Part shown: positions 41,984-50,285 of the stretch, piece after piece
Layout: each line of letters begins with the position of its first letter
Position numbering within the stretch: position 1 is the first letter of the stretch
Translations under genes and position numbers: made by a program
Notes under the pieces: generated by a model
What the model was told of the DNA's origin: nothing
Database searches by the model: none
Seen by the model: the letters and a program-made list of their open reading frames with translations, nothing else
Assembly (NCBI GenBank): GCA_017469265.1
Contig: JAFUGS010000003.1
Location: 1-64,000 of the forward strand
Origin: Clostridia bacterium
GTDB taxonomy: Bacteria; Bacillota; Clostridia; Christensenellales; Aristaeellaceae
Direction of reading: 5' to 3'
Length of the DNA stretch: 64,000 bases

Positions 41984-43447
41984 ATGGATCGTCTGACTGC
42001 TTCCATTGCTCCCGCCCCCGCCCGCCCCGTAAAGGTGCTTCAGTTCGGTGAGGGGAACTTCCTGCGCGCCTTCGTGGATTATTTTATCGACATCGCCAAC
42101 GAGCAGACGGATTTTAACGGCTCCGTGGTGCTGGTGAAGCCCATCGCCTTCGGCAGTCTGGACCGCTTCCACGAGCAGGACTGCCGCTACACGGTGGTGC
42201 TCCGCGGCCTGGAGGATGGAAAACGGGTGGAAAAGACCCGCCTGATCACCTCCGTTTCCGACGCGGTGGACGCGGTGAACGAATACGAAAAGTACGCGGC
42301 CTACGCCAAGGAGCCCACCCTCCGTTTCGTGGTCTCCAACACGACGGAAGCCGGCATCGTCCTGGACCGGGAGGATTCCTTTGATCTTTGCCCGCCCCGC
42401 TCCTATCCCGGCAAGCTGACCAAATTTCTCTTCCAGCGGGCGGAAGCCTTTGACTACGCCGCGGACAAGGGGCTCATCATCCTGCCCGTGGAGCTGATTG
42501 ACGACAACGGCATCATGCTGAAGAAGTGCGTCCTGGAGCTGGCGAACCTCTGGAACCTGGGGGATCGGTTCATCTCCTGGCTCAATGAAGCCTGCGTCTT
42601 CACCTCCACCCTGGTGGACCGGATCGTGACCGGTTATCCCCGGGACGACGCGGAGCAGCTCTGGCAGTCTCTGGGCTATGAGGATCAGCTGGTGGACACG
42701 GCGGAGCCCTTCGGCCTGTGGGTCATCGAAAGCCCGAAGGACATTTCCGCGGAGCTGCCCCTGCCCGCCTGTGGCCTCCCTGTCATCTTTACGGACAACC
42801 AGAAGCCCTACAAGCAGCGGAAGGTCCGCATCCTGAACGGCGCCCACACCTCCTTCGTCCCCGCTGCCTTCCAGATGGGATATGACATCGTGCTGGACGC
42901 CATGAACGATCCCCTGATCGCTGGCTTCATGCATGACACCCTCCATGAGGAGGTCATCCCCACCCTGACCCTGCCGAAGGAGGATCTGCTCTCCTTTGCC
43001 GACGCGGTGACCCAGCGCTTCCGCAACCCCTTCATCAAGCACGCGCTGCTGTCCATCTGTCTGAATTCCGTCTCCAAATGGCGCGCCCGCTGCATGCCGT
43101 CGCTGCAGGTTTATCAGCAGCAGACCGGCCGCCTGCCCGGGCAGCTCACCTTCTCCCTGGCCGCGCTGATCAGCCTCTACCGGGGCGGCACGCTGAAGGA
43201 CGGCAAGCTGGAATGCCTGCGGGACGGCAAGCCCTATACCCTGCAGGATGACGCCGCCGTGCTTTCCTTCTTCGACAGCAATCGGGAAACCGCCGCGGAG
43301 GACCTGGTGCCCGCCTTCATCGGCCGGGAGGATTTCTTCGGCGCGGAGCTGAAGGCCATCCCCGGCCTGGTGGAAAGCGTCATCGCGTACCTGAAGGAAA
43401 TTGAGGCCTCCGGTGTCCGCGCCGTGATGGAAAAGCATTTCGCCTGA
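41984..43447 (+). CDS. uxaB: Tagaturonate reductase (altronate oxidoreductase)
   Basis: An NAD-dependent polyol dehydrogenase-family enzyme of 487 residues that reduces tagaturonate to altronate in galacturonate (pectin) catabolism. VKVLQFGEGNFLRAFVDYF is the nucleotide-binding start. GIVLDREDSF, LPVELIDDNG and KRKVRILNGAHTS-like KQRKVRILNGAHTSFVPAA contain the catalytic and substrate residues. I chose the ATG at 41984 (GGAGGG upstream). uxaC (isomerase) and KDG kinase/aldolase are not in the window. A hairpin with T-run follows, so uxaA is partly read-through dependent. Confidence 0.93.
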   Translation: MDRLTASIAPAPARPVKVLQFGEGNFLRAFVDYFIDIANEQTDFNGSVVLVKPIAFGSLDRFHEQDCRYTVVLRGLEDGKRVEKTRLITSVSDAVDAVNEYEKYAAYAKEPTLRFVVSNTTEAGIVLDREDSFDLCPPRSYPGKLTKFLFQRAEAFDYAADKGLIILPVELIDDNGIMLKKCVLELANLWNLGDRFISWLNEACVFTSTLVDRIVTGYPRDDAEQLWQSLGYEDQLVDTAEPFGLWVIESPKDISAELPLPACGLPVIFTDNQKPYKQRKVRILNGAHTSFVPAAFQMGYDIVLDAMNDPLIAGFMHDTLHEEVIPTLTLPKEDLLSFADAVTQRFRNPFIKHALLSICLNSVSKWRARCMPSLQVYQQQTGRLPGQLTFSLAALISLYRGGTLKDGKLECLRDGKPYTLQDDAAVLSFFDSNRETAAEDLVPAFIGREDFFGAELKAIPGLVESVIAYLKEIEASGVRAVMEKHFA

Positions 43448-43454
43448 TTTCTTC

Positions 43455-43487
43455 ACGCTTTCCCTCTCCGGAGGGAAGGCGTTTTTT
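43455..43487 (+). terminator. Terminator-like hairpin between uxaB and uxaA
   Basis: A stem of 11-12 bp (ACGCTTTCCCTC with GAGGGAAGGCGT), TCCG loop and six T, 8 bp past uxaB. A partial terminator would lower uxaA relative to uxaB. Confidence 0.8.
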
Positions 43488-43534
43488 GTCCGCGTCGGGG
43501 TTCGGCCCCGAAAAACGATTTGGGAGGTTTCATC

Positions 43535-45022
43535 ATGCCCAGTTTCCTGCGTATCAACGCCGCTGACAACGTGGCGGTCGCCCTGGAGCCCCTGGCGAAG
43601 GGCAGCGTGCTCACCCTGCCGGAGGGAGAGGTCACCGCGCTGGAGGATATCCCCGCCGGCCACAAAATCGCCCTGCGGGATATTCCCGAAGGGGAAAACA
43701 TCATCAAGTACGGTTTCCCCATCGGCCACGCCACCCGTCCCATCCCCCGGGGCTCCCATGTGCACATCCAGAATCTGAAGACCAACCTTTCCGAAACCCT
43801 GACCTATACCTGGCAGCCCGCCCCCGCGGCGCCGCTGCCCGCTGTCGCGCCCCGCACCTTCCTGGGCTATCCCCGGAAGGACGGCAGGGTGGGCATCCGC
43901 AATGAGCTGTGGATTCTGCCCACCGTGGGCTGCGTCAACGATATCGCCCGGGCCCTGGAGCGGGACTGCCAGTCCCTTGTGGGCCCCGGCGTGGACCATG
44001 TGTACGCCTTCCCCCATCCCTACGGCTGCTCCCAGATGGGAGACGATCAGGAGAACACCCGCCAGATTCTGGCGGACCTGTGCGTCCATCCCAACGTGGG
44101 CGGCGTGCTGCTGCTGGGCCTGGGGTGTGAAAACAGCTCCATTGCTGAAATCCGGAAGCATCTGCCCGCGGACGCGGATGAAAGCCGCTTCCGCTTCCTG
44201 GTCTGCCAGGAGGTGGCGGATGAGTATGAAACCGCCCGCGCCCTGATTCAGGAGCTGGCGGAGCGGATGCGCCTGGAAGTCCGGGTTCCCTGCCCGGCGG
44301 AGAAGCTGGTGGTCGGCCTTAAGTGCGGCGGCAGCGACGGTTTCTCCGGCATCACCGCCAACCCGGTCATCGGCGGCCTCAGCGACCGGCTGGCCGCCCT
44401 GGGCGGATCCTCCATCCTGACGGAGGTGCCGGAGATGTTCGGCGCCGAGACCATCCTCATGTCCCGCTGCGGCACCCGGGAGCTGTTTGACAAAACCGTT
44501 TCCCTGATCAATGACTTCAAGCGCTATTATCAGGAGAACCACCAGACCATCTACGAAAACCCCTCCCCCGGCAACAAGGCCGGCGGCATCTCCTCCCTGG
44601 AGGATAAGGCCCTGGGCTGCACCCAGAAGAGCGGCTTCTCCCCGGTGCGGGGCGTCCTCGCCTATGGGGAGCGGGTCACCCTCCCCGGGCTGAATCTGCT
44701 CTCCGCCCCCGGGAATGACCTGGTGGCCGCCACGGCCCTGGCCGCCTCCGGCGCCCAGCTGGTCTGCTTCTCCACCGGCCGGGGCACGCCCTTCGCCTCC
44801 CCGGTGCCCACGCTGAAAATCGCCACCAACCCCACCCTGGCGGAGAAAAAGGCCAACTGGATCGATTTTGCCGCCGGCGATCTGCTGAAGGGAAAGACCC
44901 TGGACCAGCTGTCCGACGCGCTGCTGGACCTGGTGCTGGAGGTTGCCTCCGGCAAGCCCGTGGTCAGCGAGACGAAAGGCTTCCATGACCTGGCCATCTT
45001 CAAAACCGGCGTCACCCTGTAA
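43535..45022 (+). CDS. uxaA: Altronate dehydratase
   Basis: Converts altronate to 2-keto-3-deoxygluconate, the step after UxaB. The 495-residue protein has the N-terminal SAF domain (FLRINAADNVAVALEPLAKG) and the UxaA/GarD core, with GYPRKDGRVGIRNELWI, YAFPHPYGCSQMGDD, LKCGGSDGFSGITANP and a C-terminal STGRGTPFASPVPTLKI. GGGAGG lies 8 bp before the ATG. It ends with a strong terminator. Confidence 0.96.
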   Translation: MPSFLRINAADNVAVALEPLAKGSVLTLPEGEVTALEDIPAGHKIALRDIPEGENIIKYGFPIGHATRPIPRGSHVHIQNLKTNLSETLTYTWQPAPAAPLPAVAPRTFLGYPRKDGRVGIRNELWILPTVGCVNDIARALERDCQSLVGPGVDHVYAFPHPYGCSQMGDDQENTRQILADLCVHPNVGGVLLLGLGCENSSIAEIRKHLPADADESRFRFLVCQEVADEYETARALIQELAERMRLEVRVPCPAEKLVVGLKCGGSDGFSGITANPVIGGLSDRLAALGGSSILTEVPEMFGAETILMSRCGTRELFDKTVSLINDFKRYYQENHQTIYENPSPGNKAGGISSLEDKALGCTQKSGFSPVRGVLAYGERVTLPGLNLLSAPGNDLVAATALAASGAQLVCFSTGRGTPFASPVPTLKIATNPTLAEKKANWIDFAAGDLLKGKTLDQLSDALLDLVLEVASGKPVVSETKGFHDLAIFKTGVTL

Positions 45023-45029
45023 TCTCATC

Positions 45030-45054
45030 AAAAAACGCCTTCCCGCGGGAAGGC
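45030..45054 (-). terminator. Terminator of the DegV gene
   Basis: On the minus strand a perfect GCCTTCCC/GGGAAGGC stem is followed by GTTTTTT, 40 bp past the DegV stop. Confidence 0.8.
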
Positions 45055-45062
45055 ATGAAAAC

Positions 45063-45095
45063 GCCCGGGAGGATTTCCTCCCGGGCCCTTTTTTT
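45063..45095 (+). terminator. Terminator of uxaA
   Basis: GCCCGGGAGG pairs with CCTCCCGGGC and is followed by seven T on the plus strand, overlapping the end of the converging DegV gene. Confidence 0.85.
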
Positions 45096-45975
45096 ACTTC
45101 AGTTTGTTCCGGTCTCCGAAGTACACGATGGAAAACAGCCCCGGCCCCGTGTGGGCGCCGATCACCGGCGAGATGATCCGCTTCTCGATCCGCGCGTCCT
45201 TTACGGCGGAACGGATCTCCCGCTCCACCATTTCCGCCTCCGCGAGGCAGTCCCCGTGCACGCTGTACATGTTCCGGTCCTGCTTGTCCCAGGTGCTCTC
45301 CAGCAGCAACCGCAGTTCCCGGACAGCGCTCTTCTCGCCCCGCTTCCGGTCGATCACCTGCAGCTTTCCTTCCGCGTCGATGATCAGGATCGGCAGCACA
45401 TGCAGCACGGTGCCCACCACCGCCGTCGCGCTGGAAATCCGCCCGCCCCGGCTCAGATGCATGAGATCGCTCACCACGAAAACGTGGCAGACCTTTTTGG
45501 CCAGCTCCCGGATGGCCGTTGCCGCTTCCGCCGCGTTCAGGCCCCATCCCCGGATCGTCACCGCTTTTTCCGCCAGCAGGTCGATCCCGCCCGTGGCGGA
45601 AAGCGTGTCCACCACGTGCACCCGGGCGGGCGCGTACTTCCGGTTCAGGTTTTCCGCCGCCATGTTGGCGCTTTCCACCGTGCTGGTCAGCCCGCTGGAC
45701 AGGGCCAGGTAGACGATGTCCTGTCCGGCCTCCAGCACCGGCGCGAAGGCTTCCTCGTACTCCCCGGGGGTAATCTGACTGGTGGAAAACATCGCCCCTT
45801 CCCACATCATGCGGTAAAAGTCACGCAGTTCCTCGTCGCTTTCGTATCCGGTCAGCGTCCTTGGCTCTTCTTCCCTGCTGAGGCAGGTCATGGGCAGCAC
45901 GCGGATATCCTCCGCCCGCAGAAACGCGGGGTTCAGGTCCGCGCTGGCATCCGTATAGATCACAAAGGGTTGCAT
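45094..45975 (-). CDS. DegV family (fatty-acid-binding FakB-like) protein
   Basis: A 293-residue DegV protein. The family binds a fatty acid and, as FakB, presents it to the kinase FakA. Visible motifs are VIYTDASADL, STSQITPGEY, ALSSGLTSTVESA, SDLMHLSRGGRIS and IGAHTGPGLFSIVYFG, all standard. It is a single-gene unit. No fakA is nearby, so a role in fatty-acid uptake is inferred from family only. Confidence 0.92.
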   Translation of the reverse strand: MQPFVIYTDASADLNPAFLRAEDIRVLPMTCLSREEEPRTLTGYESDEELRDFYRMMWEGAMFSTSQITPGEYEEAFAPVLEAGQDIVYLALSSGLTSTVESANMAAENLNRKYAPARVHVVDTLSATGGIDLLAEKAVTIRGWGLNAAEAATAIRELAKKVCHVFVVSDLMHLSRGGRISSATAVVGTVLHVLPILIIDAEGKLQVIDRKRGEKSAVRELRLLLESTWDKQDRNMYSVHGDCLAEAEMVEREIRSAVKDARIEKRIISPVIGAHTGPGLFSIVYFGDRNKLK

Positions 45976-46053
45976 GCTGGATATCCTTTCTTGTTCCGAT
46001 CGAACAGGTGCCCCTTCTCAGGCGATGTGCATGCAGCAGAGCATCTTCTTGTT

Positions 46054-47292
46054 TTACTTCCCCGCGGGAAGCTGAATCCCCAGCTCCTTCGCGCAGTCCA
46101 CCAGGGTGTCCAGCGCGCAGAGGATTTCCTCATCCGTATGTTCGGAGATCACGTTGAACCGCAGCCGGGCTTCGCCCTTCGGCACGGCGGGGAACACCGC
46201 CGGCGGCACGCAGACGTTCTTGTCCCGCATGGCGTTGGACAGCACATAGGCGTCCAGGTCGTCCCCGATCAGCACCGGAATGATGGCGGATTCGCCGGCC
46301 AGGCAGATGTTCAGATTCCGCTTCTTCGCCTCGTCGCAGAATAGGTGGATGTTATGATGCAGCCGCTCCATGATTTCCGGCTCGCCGCGCAGCAGCTCGA
46401 TGGCCTTGCGCACCGCCGCCGCCAGGGGCGGGGAAATGCCCACCGAAAAAGCGAACCCGGGCAGCATGTAGCGCATGTAGTCGATGATCGCCTGGCTGCC
46501 CGCCAGGTATCCGCCGCAGGCGCCCAGTCCCTTGGAGAGGGTGCCCATATGAATGTCGATATCTCCGGGCTGCAGGTCGAAGTACTCATCCACGCCGCCG
46601 CCCGTCGGCCCCAGCACGCAGCTGGAGTGCGCTTCGTCCACCATGAGGAAGCAGCCATACTTCTTTTTCACTTTCACCAGCCCGGGAATGTCCCCCACGT
46701 CCCCGTCCATGGAGTACGCGCCTTCGGCGATGATCAGCACCTTGCCGAATTTTTCCCTCCGGGTGGAAAGGATCCGATCCAGCGCCGCGATGTCGTTATG
46801 CGGGAAGGGCCTGCAGGTGGCCCGGCTCAGCTGGCACCCCTGCCACACGGAATTGTGGGACAGGGAATCGTAAACGATCAGATCCCCTTCCCCGCAGAAA
46901 TTGCCCACGAAAGTCACGTTGGTGGCATGGCCGCTGACCAGCACCAGCGCGTCGTCGGAGCGCTTCCAGTCCGCGATCTCCCGCTCCAGCTGGCGGTAGA
47001 TCGTCTTCTCCCCGGCCAGCAGGCGGCTGCCGCTGGCGGACGTGCCGTACTGATCAATGGCTGCCTTCGCCGCCTCGGAAACCTCCTTCCGCCCGGACAT
47101 CCCCACGTAATTGTAGCTGGCGAAATTCAGCTTCCGCACCCCGTCCACCAGGGAGGTGTCCGTCAGCGCGGAATCATGCCGGATAAAGTAGGGATCCCGG
47201 TCATGGGTAGCGGCGGCCATTTCCTGCCGCCGGGCCAGAAACTCCCTGTACTCCGGAGCATCCTCAAAGCGGGTGATGGACTTGGTTTCCAT
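46054..47292 (-). CDS. Alpha-oxoamine synthase family PLP enzyme
   Basis: A 412-residue fold-type I enzyme of the group that joins an amino acid and an acyl-CoA (AONS/BioF, KBL, serine palmitoyltransferase). NFASYNYVGMSG, the catalytic His in SLSHNSVWQG, VDEAHSSCVLGPTGGG and the PLP lysine in HMGTLSKGLGACGGYLAG are clear. No biotin or threonine-dehydrogenase gene is nearby. The N-terminal extension before NFASYNY is longer than in BioF, as in SPT-like or polyketide-linked members, so the product is open. It is a single gene with a strong promoter. Confidence 0.85.
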   Translation of the reverse strand: METKSITRFEDAPEYREFLARRQEMAAATHDRDPYFIRHDSALTDTSLVDGVRKLNFASYNYVGMSGRKEVSEAAKAAIDQYGTSASGSRLLAGEKTIYRQLEREIADWKRSDDALVLVSGHATNVTFVGNFCGEGDLIVYDSLSHNSVWQGCQLSRATCRPFPHNDIAALDRILSTRREKFGKVLIIAEGAYSMDGDVGDIPGLVKVKKKYGCFLMVDEAHSSCVLGPTGGGVDEYFDLQPGDIDIHMGTLSKGLGACGGYLAGSQAIIDYMRYMLPGFAFSVGISPPLAAAVRKAIELLRGEPEIMERLHHNIHLFCDEAKKRNLNICLAGESAIIPVLIGDDLDAYVLSNAMRDKNVCVPPAVFPAVPKGEARLRFNVISEHTDEEILCALDTLVDCAKELGIQLPAGK

Positions 47293-47343
47293 CTCTGTTC
47301 CCTCCTCGCGCGTTTCTGTTCCTTAAAAGTTCGCAACGGGGCT

Positions 47344-47372
47344 ATTGTATAAAGCATTCCGGCATTTGTCAA
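47344..47372 (-). promoter_or_regulatory. Promoter of the alpha-oxoamine synthase gene
   Basis: The minus strand reads TTGACA (47367-47372), 17-bp spacer, TACAAT (47344-47349). Confidence 0.85.
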
Positions 47373-47440
47373 TCTTTTCACCCCTTCCTTTTTGTCATCC
47401 ATTCCCTCTTTTTTGTCAATTCCCGGAATGATTCCTTTCC

Positions 47441-47469
47441 TTGACGGTGACCCGTTTCTTTGTTATCAT
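47441..47469 (+). promoter_or_regulatory. Promoter of the NusG-II protein and deoB
   Basis: The plus strand reads TTGACG (47441-47446), 17-bp spacer, TATCAT (47464-47469), 75 bp before the start codon. It is divergent from the alpha-oxoamine synthase promoter. Confidence 0.75.
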
Positions 47470-47543
47470 GCTCCTGTGTGTGAAAGAATGTGATGAAAGA
47501 AAGCTCCGCCTTTCTTCCGTCTTCTGTTCCGGAGGTTTGATTC

Positions 47544-48050
47544 ATGCTGTACATTCGCTCTGCCCCCGTCCCGCGCCGCTGTGAGCCGCGGGCACGTCTG
47601 CTGGCCGCTGGCCTGACATTGATTCTTCTGCTTTTCGCATTCTCCGGCACCGGCGCGTCCGCCGAGGCACAGATGAACACCGTCTCAGGTTCCTCAGCCC
47701 TGTCCGATCCCTTTGTGCCGGCCAAAGCCTATGTGCTGGTGACCGGCGTTGAGGAGCGGGGCTTCCTGCCCCTGCCGGAAGAGGAGGATCTGGTCTTCCC
47801 CTTCTCCCAGGTGCTGTCCGACGGTACTTGCACGGAAAATGTGATCCATCTGACCCCGGAAGGCGTCTATATGGAGTCCTCCTCCTGCGCGGATCAGGAC
47901 TGTGTCTGCCAGGGCCTGGTCACCCTGGAAAACCGGGAAACCCGGCTTTATGGCAATCTGATCCTCTGCCTGTCCAATCAGGTCTCCCTGGAGCTTTTCA
48001 CCCCTGAGGAAATTCTCCAGCTGTATGCGGACACCGCGCCTCAGGGATAA
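47544..48050 (+). CDS. Secreted NusG domain II-like protein
   Basis: A 168-residue exported protein with a hydrophobic signal (LLAAGLTLILLLFAFSGTG). The C-terminal half resembles the NusG_II (domain II) fold often found alone in Clostridia, with NVIHLTPEGVYMESSSCADQ and then DCVCQGLV and NLILCLSNQVSLELF. The paired Cys in SCADQDCVCQG are typical. The role of such exported domains is unknown; they often neighbour FMN-binding or Rnf-type redox proteins, but none is here. CCGGAGG lies upstream of the ATG. deoB follows 60 bp later. Confidence 0.7.
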   Translation: MLYIRSAPVPRRCEPRARLLAAGLTLILLLFAFSGTGASAEAQMNTVSGSSALSDPFVPAKAYVLVTGVEERGFLPLPEEEDLVFPFSQVLSDGTCTENVIHLTPEGVYMESSSCADQDCVCQGLVTLENRETRLYGNLILCLSNQVSLELFTPEEILQLYADTAPQG

Positions 48051-48110
48051 TAATGAAAACCGCCGGCTGCGCGGCGGAAAATAGCATTGCTGAAAGGAAG
48101 GTTTGAAACC

Positions 48111-49301
48111 ATGTCGAAATATCGCCGCGTTTTTGTGATTGTGCTGGATTCCCTGGGCGTCGGCCCCATGCCGGATTCGGATGCCTTTGGTGATCACGGG
48201 GTGGATACCCTGGGCCACATTGCCCAGAAGGCGGATCATCTGGTGATCCCGAACCTCCGCCGCTGGGGCATGGCCAATCTGCATTCCCTGGCCGGCATCG
48301 ATCCGGTGGAGCATCCCCTGGCCTATTACGCGAAGCTGAGGGAGCGCAGCGCCGGAAAGGACACCATGACCGGCCACTGGGAGATGATGGGCCTGCACAC
48401 GACAAAGCCCTTCATCACCTTCACGGATACCGGTTTCCCGCCGGAGCTGATCGCGGAGCTGGAAGCCCGCACCGGCCATAAGGTCATCGGCAACAAGGCC
48501 GCCAGCGGCACGGAAATCCTGGATGAGCTGGCCGAGGAGGAAATCGCCACCGGCCATATGATCGTTTACACCTCCGCGGATTCCGTCCTGCAGATCTGCG
48601 GCAATGAGGAAACCTTCCCCCTGAAGGAGCTGTACCGCTGCTGCGAGATCGCCCGGGAGCTGACCATGCGGGATGAATGGAAGGTGGGCCGGGTCATCGC
48701 CCGCCCCTATCTGGGCCGAAAGAAAGGCGAGTTCGTCCGTACCGCCAACCGCCATGATTACGCCGTGAAGCCCTTCGGCCCCACCGTCCTGAACGCGCTG
48801 AAGGACGCGGGCTGGGATGTCATCTCCATCGGCAAAATCAACGACATTTTCGTCGGGGAAGGCATCACCGAAGCCTATAAGTCCCAAAGCTCCGTCCACG
48901 GCATGGAGCAGACCATCGACGTGGCCGGGAAGGATTTCCATGGTCTCTGTTTCGTCAATCTGGTGGACTTTGACGCCCTCTGGGGCCACCGCCGGAATGT
49001 GAACGGCTACGCTGGCGAGCTGGAGCGCTTTGATGAAAAGCTGGGCCAGCTGGAAGAAAAGATCGGCCCGGAGGATCTGGTGATTCTGACCGCGGACCAC
49101 GGCAATGATCCCACCTACACCGGCACCGATCACACCCGGGAAAAAGTCCCCTTCCTCGCCTACTCCCCCAGCATGCGGACTCCCGGTCCCCTGCCGGAGA
49201 CGGATACCTTCGCCGTCATCGGCGCCACCGTGGCGGACAATTTCGGCGTCGCCATGCCGGAGGGCACCATCGGCCATTCTCTCCTGGATCAGCTGGTCTG
49301 A
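48111..49301 (+). CDS. deoB: Phosphopentomutase
   Basis: Interconverts ribose or deoxyribose 1-phosphate and 5-phosphate in nucleoside use. The 396-residue alkaline-phosphatase-fold enzyme starts [17 protein letters not shown], with the metal Asp. [13 protein letters not shown] contains the phosphorylated Thr, and [10 protein letters not shown] and [18 protein letters not shown] the remaining metal ligands. The start at 48111 has GAAAGGAAGG upstream. No nucleoside phosphorylase is adjacent. Confidence 0.96.
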   Translation: MSKYRRVFVIVLDSLGVGPMPDSDAFGDHGVDTLGHIAQKADHLVIPNLRRWGMANLHSLAGIDPVEHPLAYYAKLRERSAGKDTMTGHWEMMGLHTTKPFITFTDTGFPPELIAELEARTGHKVIGNKAASGTEILDELAEEEIATGHMIVYTSADSVLQICGNEETFPLKELYRCCEIARELTMRDEWKVGRVIARPYLGRKKGEFVRTANRHDYAVKPFGPTVLNALKDAGWDVISIGKINDIFVGEGITEAYKSQSSVHGMEQTIDVAGKDFHGLCFVNLVDFDALWGHRRNVNGYAGELERFDEKLGQLEEKIGPEDLVILTADHGNDPTYTGTDHTREKVPFLAYSPSMRTPGPLPETDTFAVIGATVADNFGVAMPEGTIGHSLLDQLV

Positions 49302-49411
49302 TCCGCTCCAAAGCCTTCCCGCCGCGCCATTCCCCATGCTGAAAGACCTCTGAACCGGCCCAAAAAGCCGCCACCTGTCCCCTTCGTTCCACGGATGTCC
49401 AAAAAATGCAT

Positions 49412-49440
49412 TTGACATTCCGCCGCACCTATGGTAGAAT
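49412..49440 (+). promoter_or_regulatory. Promoter of the tRNA(CUG) gene
   Basis: The plus strand reads TTGACA (49412-49417), 17-bp spacer, TAGAAT (49435-49440), placing the start about 6 bp before the tRNA. Confidence 0.85.
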
Positions 49441-49452
49441 ACCATCCGTTGA

Positions 49453-49526
49453 GCGCTCGTAGCTCAGTTGGATAGAGTGTCAGACTCTGACTCTGAAGGT
49501 CACAGGTTCGAATCCTGCCGGGCGTA
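49453..49526 (+). tRNA. tRNA with anticodon CUG (reads CAG, Gln), unusual body
   Basis: A 74-nt cloverleaf with anticodon loop CTCTGAC, giving anticodon CTG. The body (GCGCTCG...CGGGCGT, A73, GCTC/GAGT D stem) looks like an arginine-type tRNA and lacks the U1-A72 pair usual for tRNA-Gln. It has a G1-U72 wobble, a U-G pair in the acceptor and an A-C mismatch at the base of the T stem. It has its own promoter and terminator, so it is probably transcribed. Whether it carries Gln, another amino acid, or is decaying cannot be settled by eye. Confidence 0.75.
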
Positions 49527-49530
49527 CAAA

Positions 49531-49568
49531 CCCCAGATGCCTTACAAATCAAGGCTCTGGGGCTTTTT
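49531..49568 (+). terminator. Terminator of the tRNA(CUG) gene
   Basis: CCCCAGA pairs with TCTGGGG (with an inner GCCTT/AAGGC stem), followed by CTTTTT. Confidence 0.85.
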
Positions 49569-49620
49569 CATGTCAAAGAGAAAACCGCCCTTTTCAGGCG
49601 GTTTGTCGTTTATTTGCCGT

Positions 49621-49900
49621 TTACTCGCTTTGGGGTTCTTGATTTCCACTCTTCGCGCTTCTCCTGATGTCAATAATTCCGGATTTTTCCCTCACTTTCT
49701 GGAGCTCACTGCTCATGACATCCGTGGTGTGTCGTGACGCTTTTTCGAAAAGGTGGGTATTCTTGTCCAAGGTTGTGCTGGTCCTCGAATGCCCCGCGCG
49801 TGCGCTCACTTCCTTCACATCACACCCGGCGGCGATCAGTAGTGAAATCCCCGTGTGCCTGTAGGAGTACAGCGGTACATGTGCGTTTGAATAATACACA
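49621..49900 (-). pseudogene. C-terminal remnant of a tyrosine recombinase (phage-type integrase)
   Basis: The minus frame keeps the integrase C terminus, with YRHTGISLLIAAGCDVKEVS, then ARAGHSRTSTTLD, THLFEKASRHTTDVMSS and a charged tail to the stop at 49621. The first His of the HxxR box is Tyr (YSYR) and the catalytic Tyr is Asn (TLDKNTHLF), so two catalytic residues are lost. The N-terminal two thirds are missing; beyond about 49900 the DNA becomes an MFS fragment. It lies next to the tRNA(CUG) gene, a classic integration site. Confidence 0.75.
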
Positions 49901-50093
49901 TGTGGAAACCGCAGGTGCCGAAACCAATCAGCAGTTTCCTGTAATCCAGATCGGCGAGCGCCTGTTTCAGCGTGTCCCCGATGGCCGCGGCTGCCCGGTC
50001 CTCCTTTACCGCGCTTCCAGGCGCGGAGACACGCGCGATCCAGAGGCAGATCGGCAGCAGTATAAAAACGGGCACGCTGAGGATCATCAACAC
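49870..50093 (-). pseudogene. Internal fragment of an MFS transporter
   Basis: The minus frame gives a helix (MILSVPVFILLPICLWIARV), a charged loop (SAPGSAVKEDRAAA) and DLDYRKLLIGFGTCGFHMCI. The last part is characteristic of the start of the second half of major facilitator proteins. The N-terminal helices and the rest of the C-terminal half are missing. The left end runs into the integrase remnant in a different frame. It is non-functional and marks a deletion or recombination junction. Confidence 0.65.
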
Positions 50094-50202
50094 AGATTCT
50101 TCGACGGCTGCCGCGTCTGAAAAACGGTCCGCAGGGCAGCGTCCGCGCCATTCGGGCGCCGGCCGGGCCCATCTTTCCGTTCCCTTTTGCCGGCCTTTGT
50201 GC

Positions 50203-50208
50203 TATACT
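50203..50208 (+). promoter_or_regulatory. Extended -10 promoter of the AI-2E-family gene
   Basis: TGCTATACT (extended -10, hexamer at 50203-50208) lies about 75 bp before the GTG start. No clear -35. Confidence 0.5.
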
Positions 50209-50285
50209 GTATGAGAAAGTCATAGAAAGCGATTTCCTTCGCGCTGTGTTTTGGCCTTTGGAGGGAATTGAAAGGAGAACTGCCT

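Noticed and set aside
41831..45805. A 1324-residue minus-strand frame opposite uxaB-uxaA
   Set aside because: Antisense shadow; promoter, operator and enzyme motifs all lie on the plus strand.
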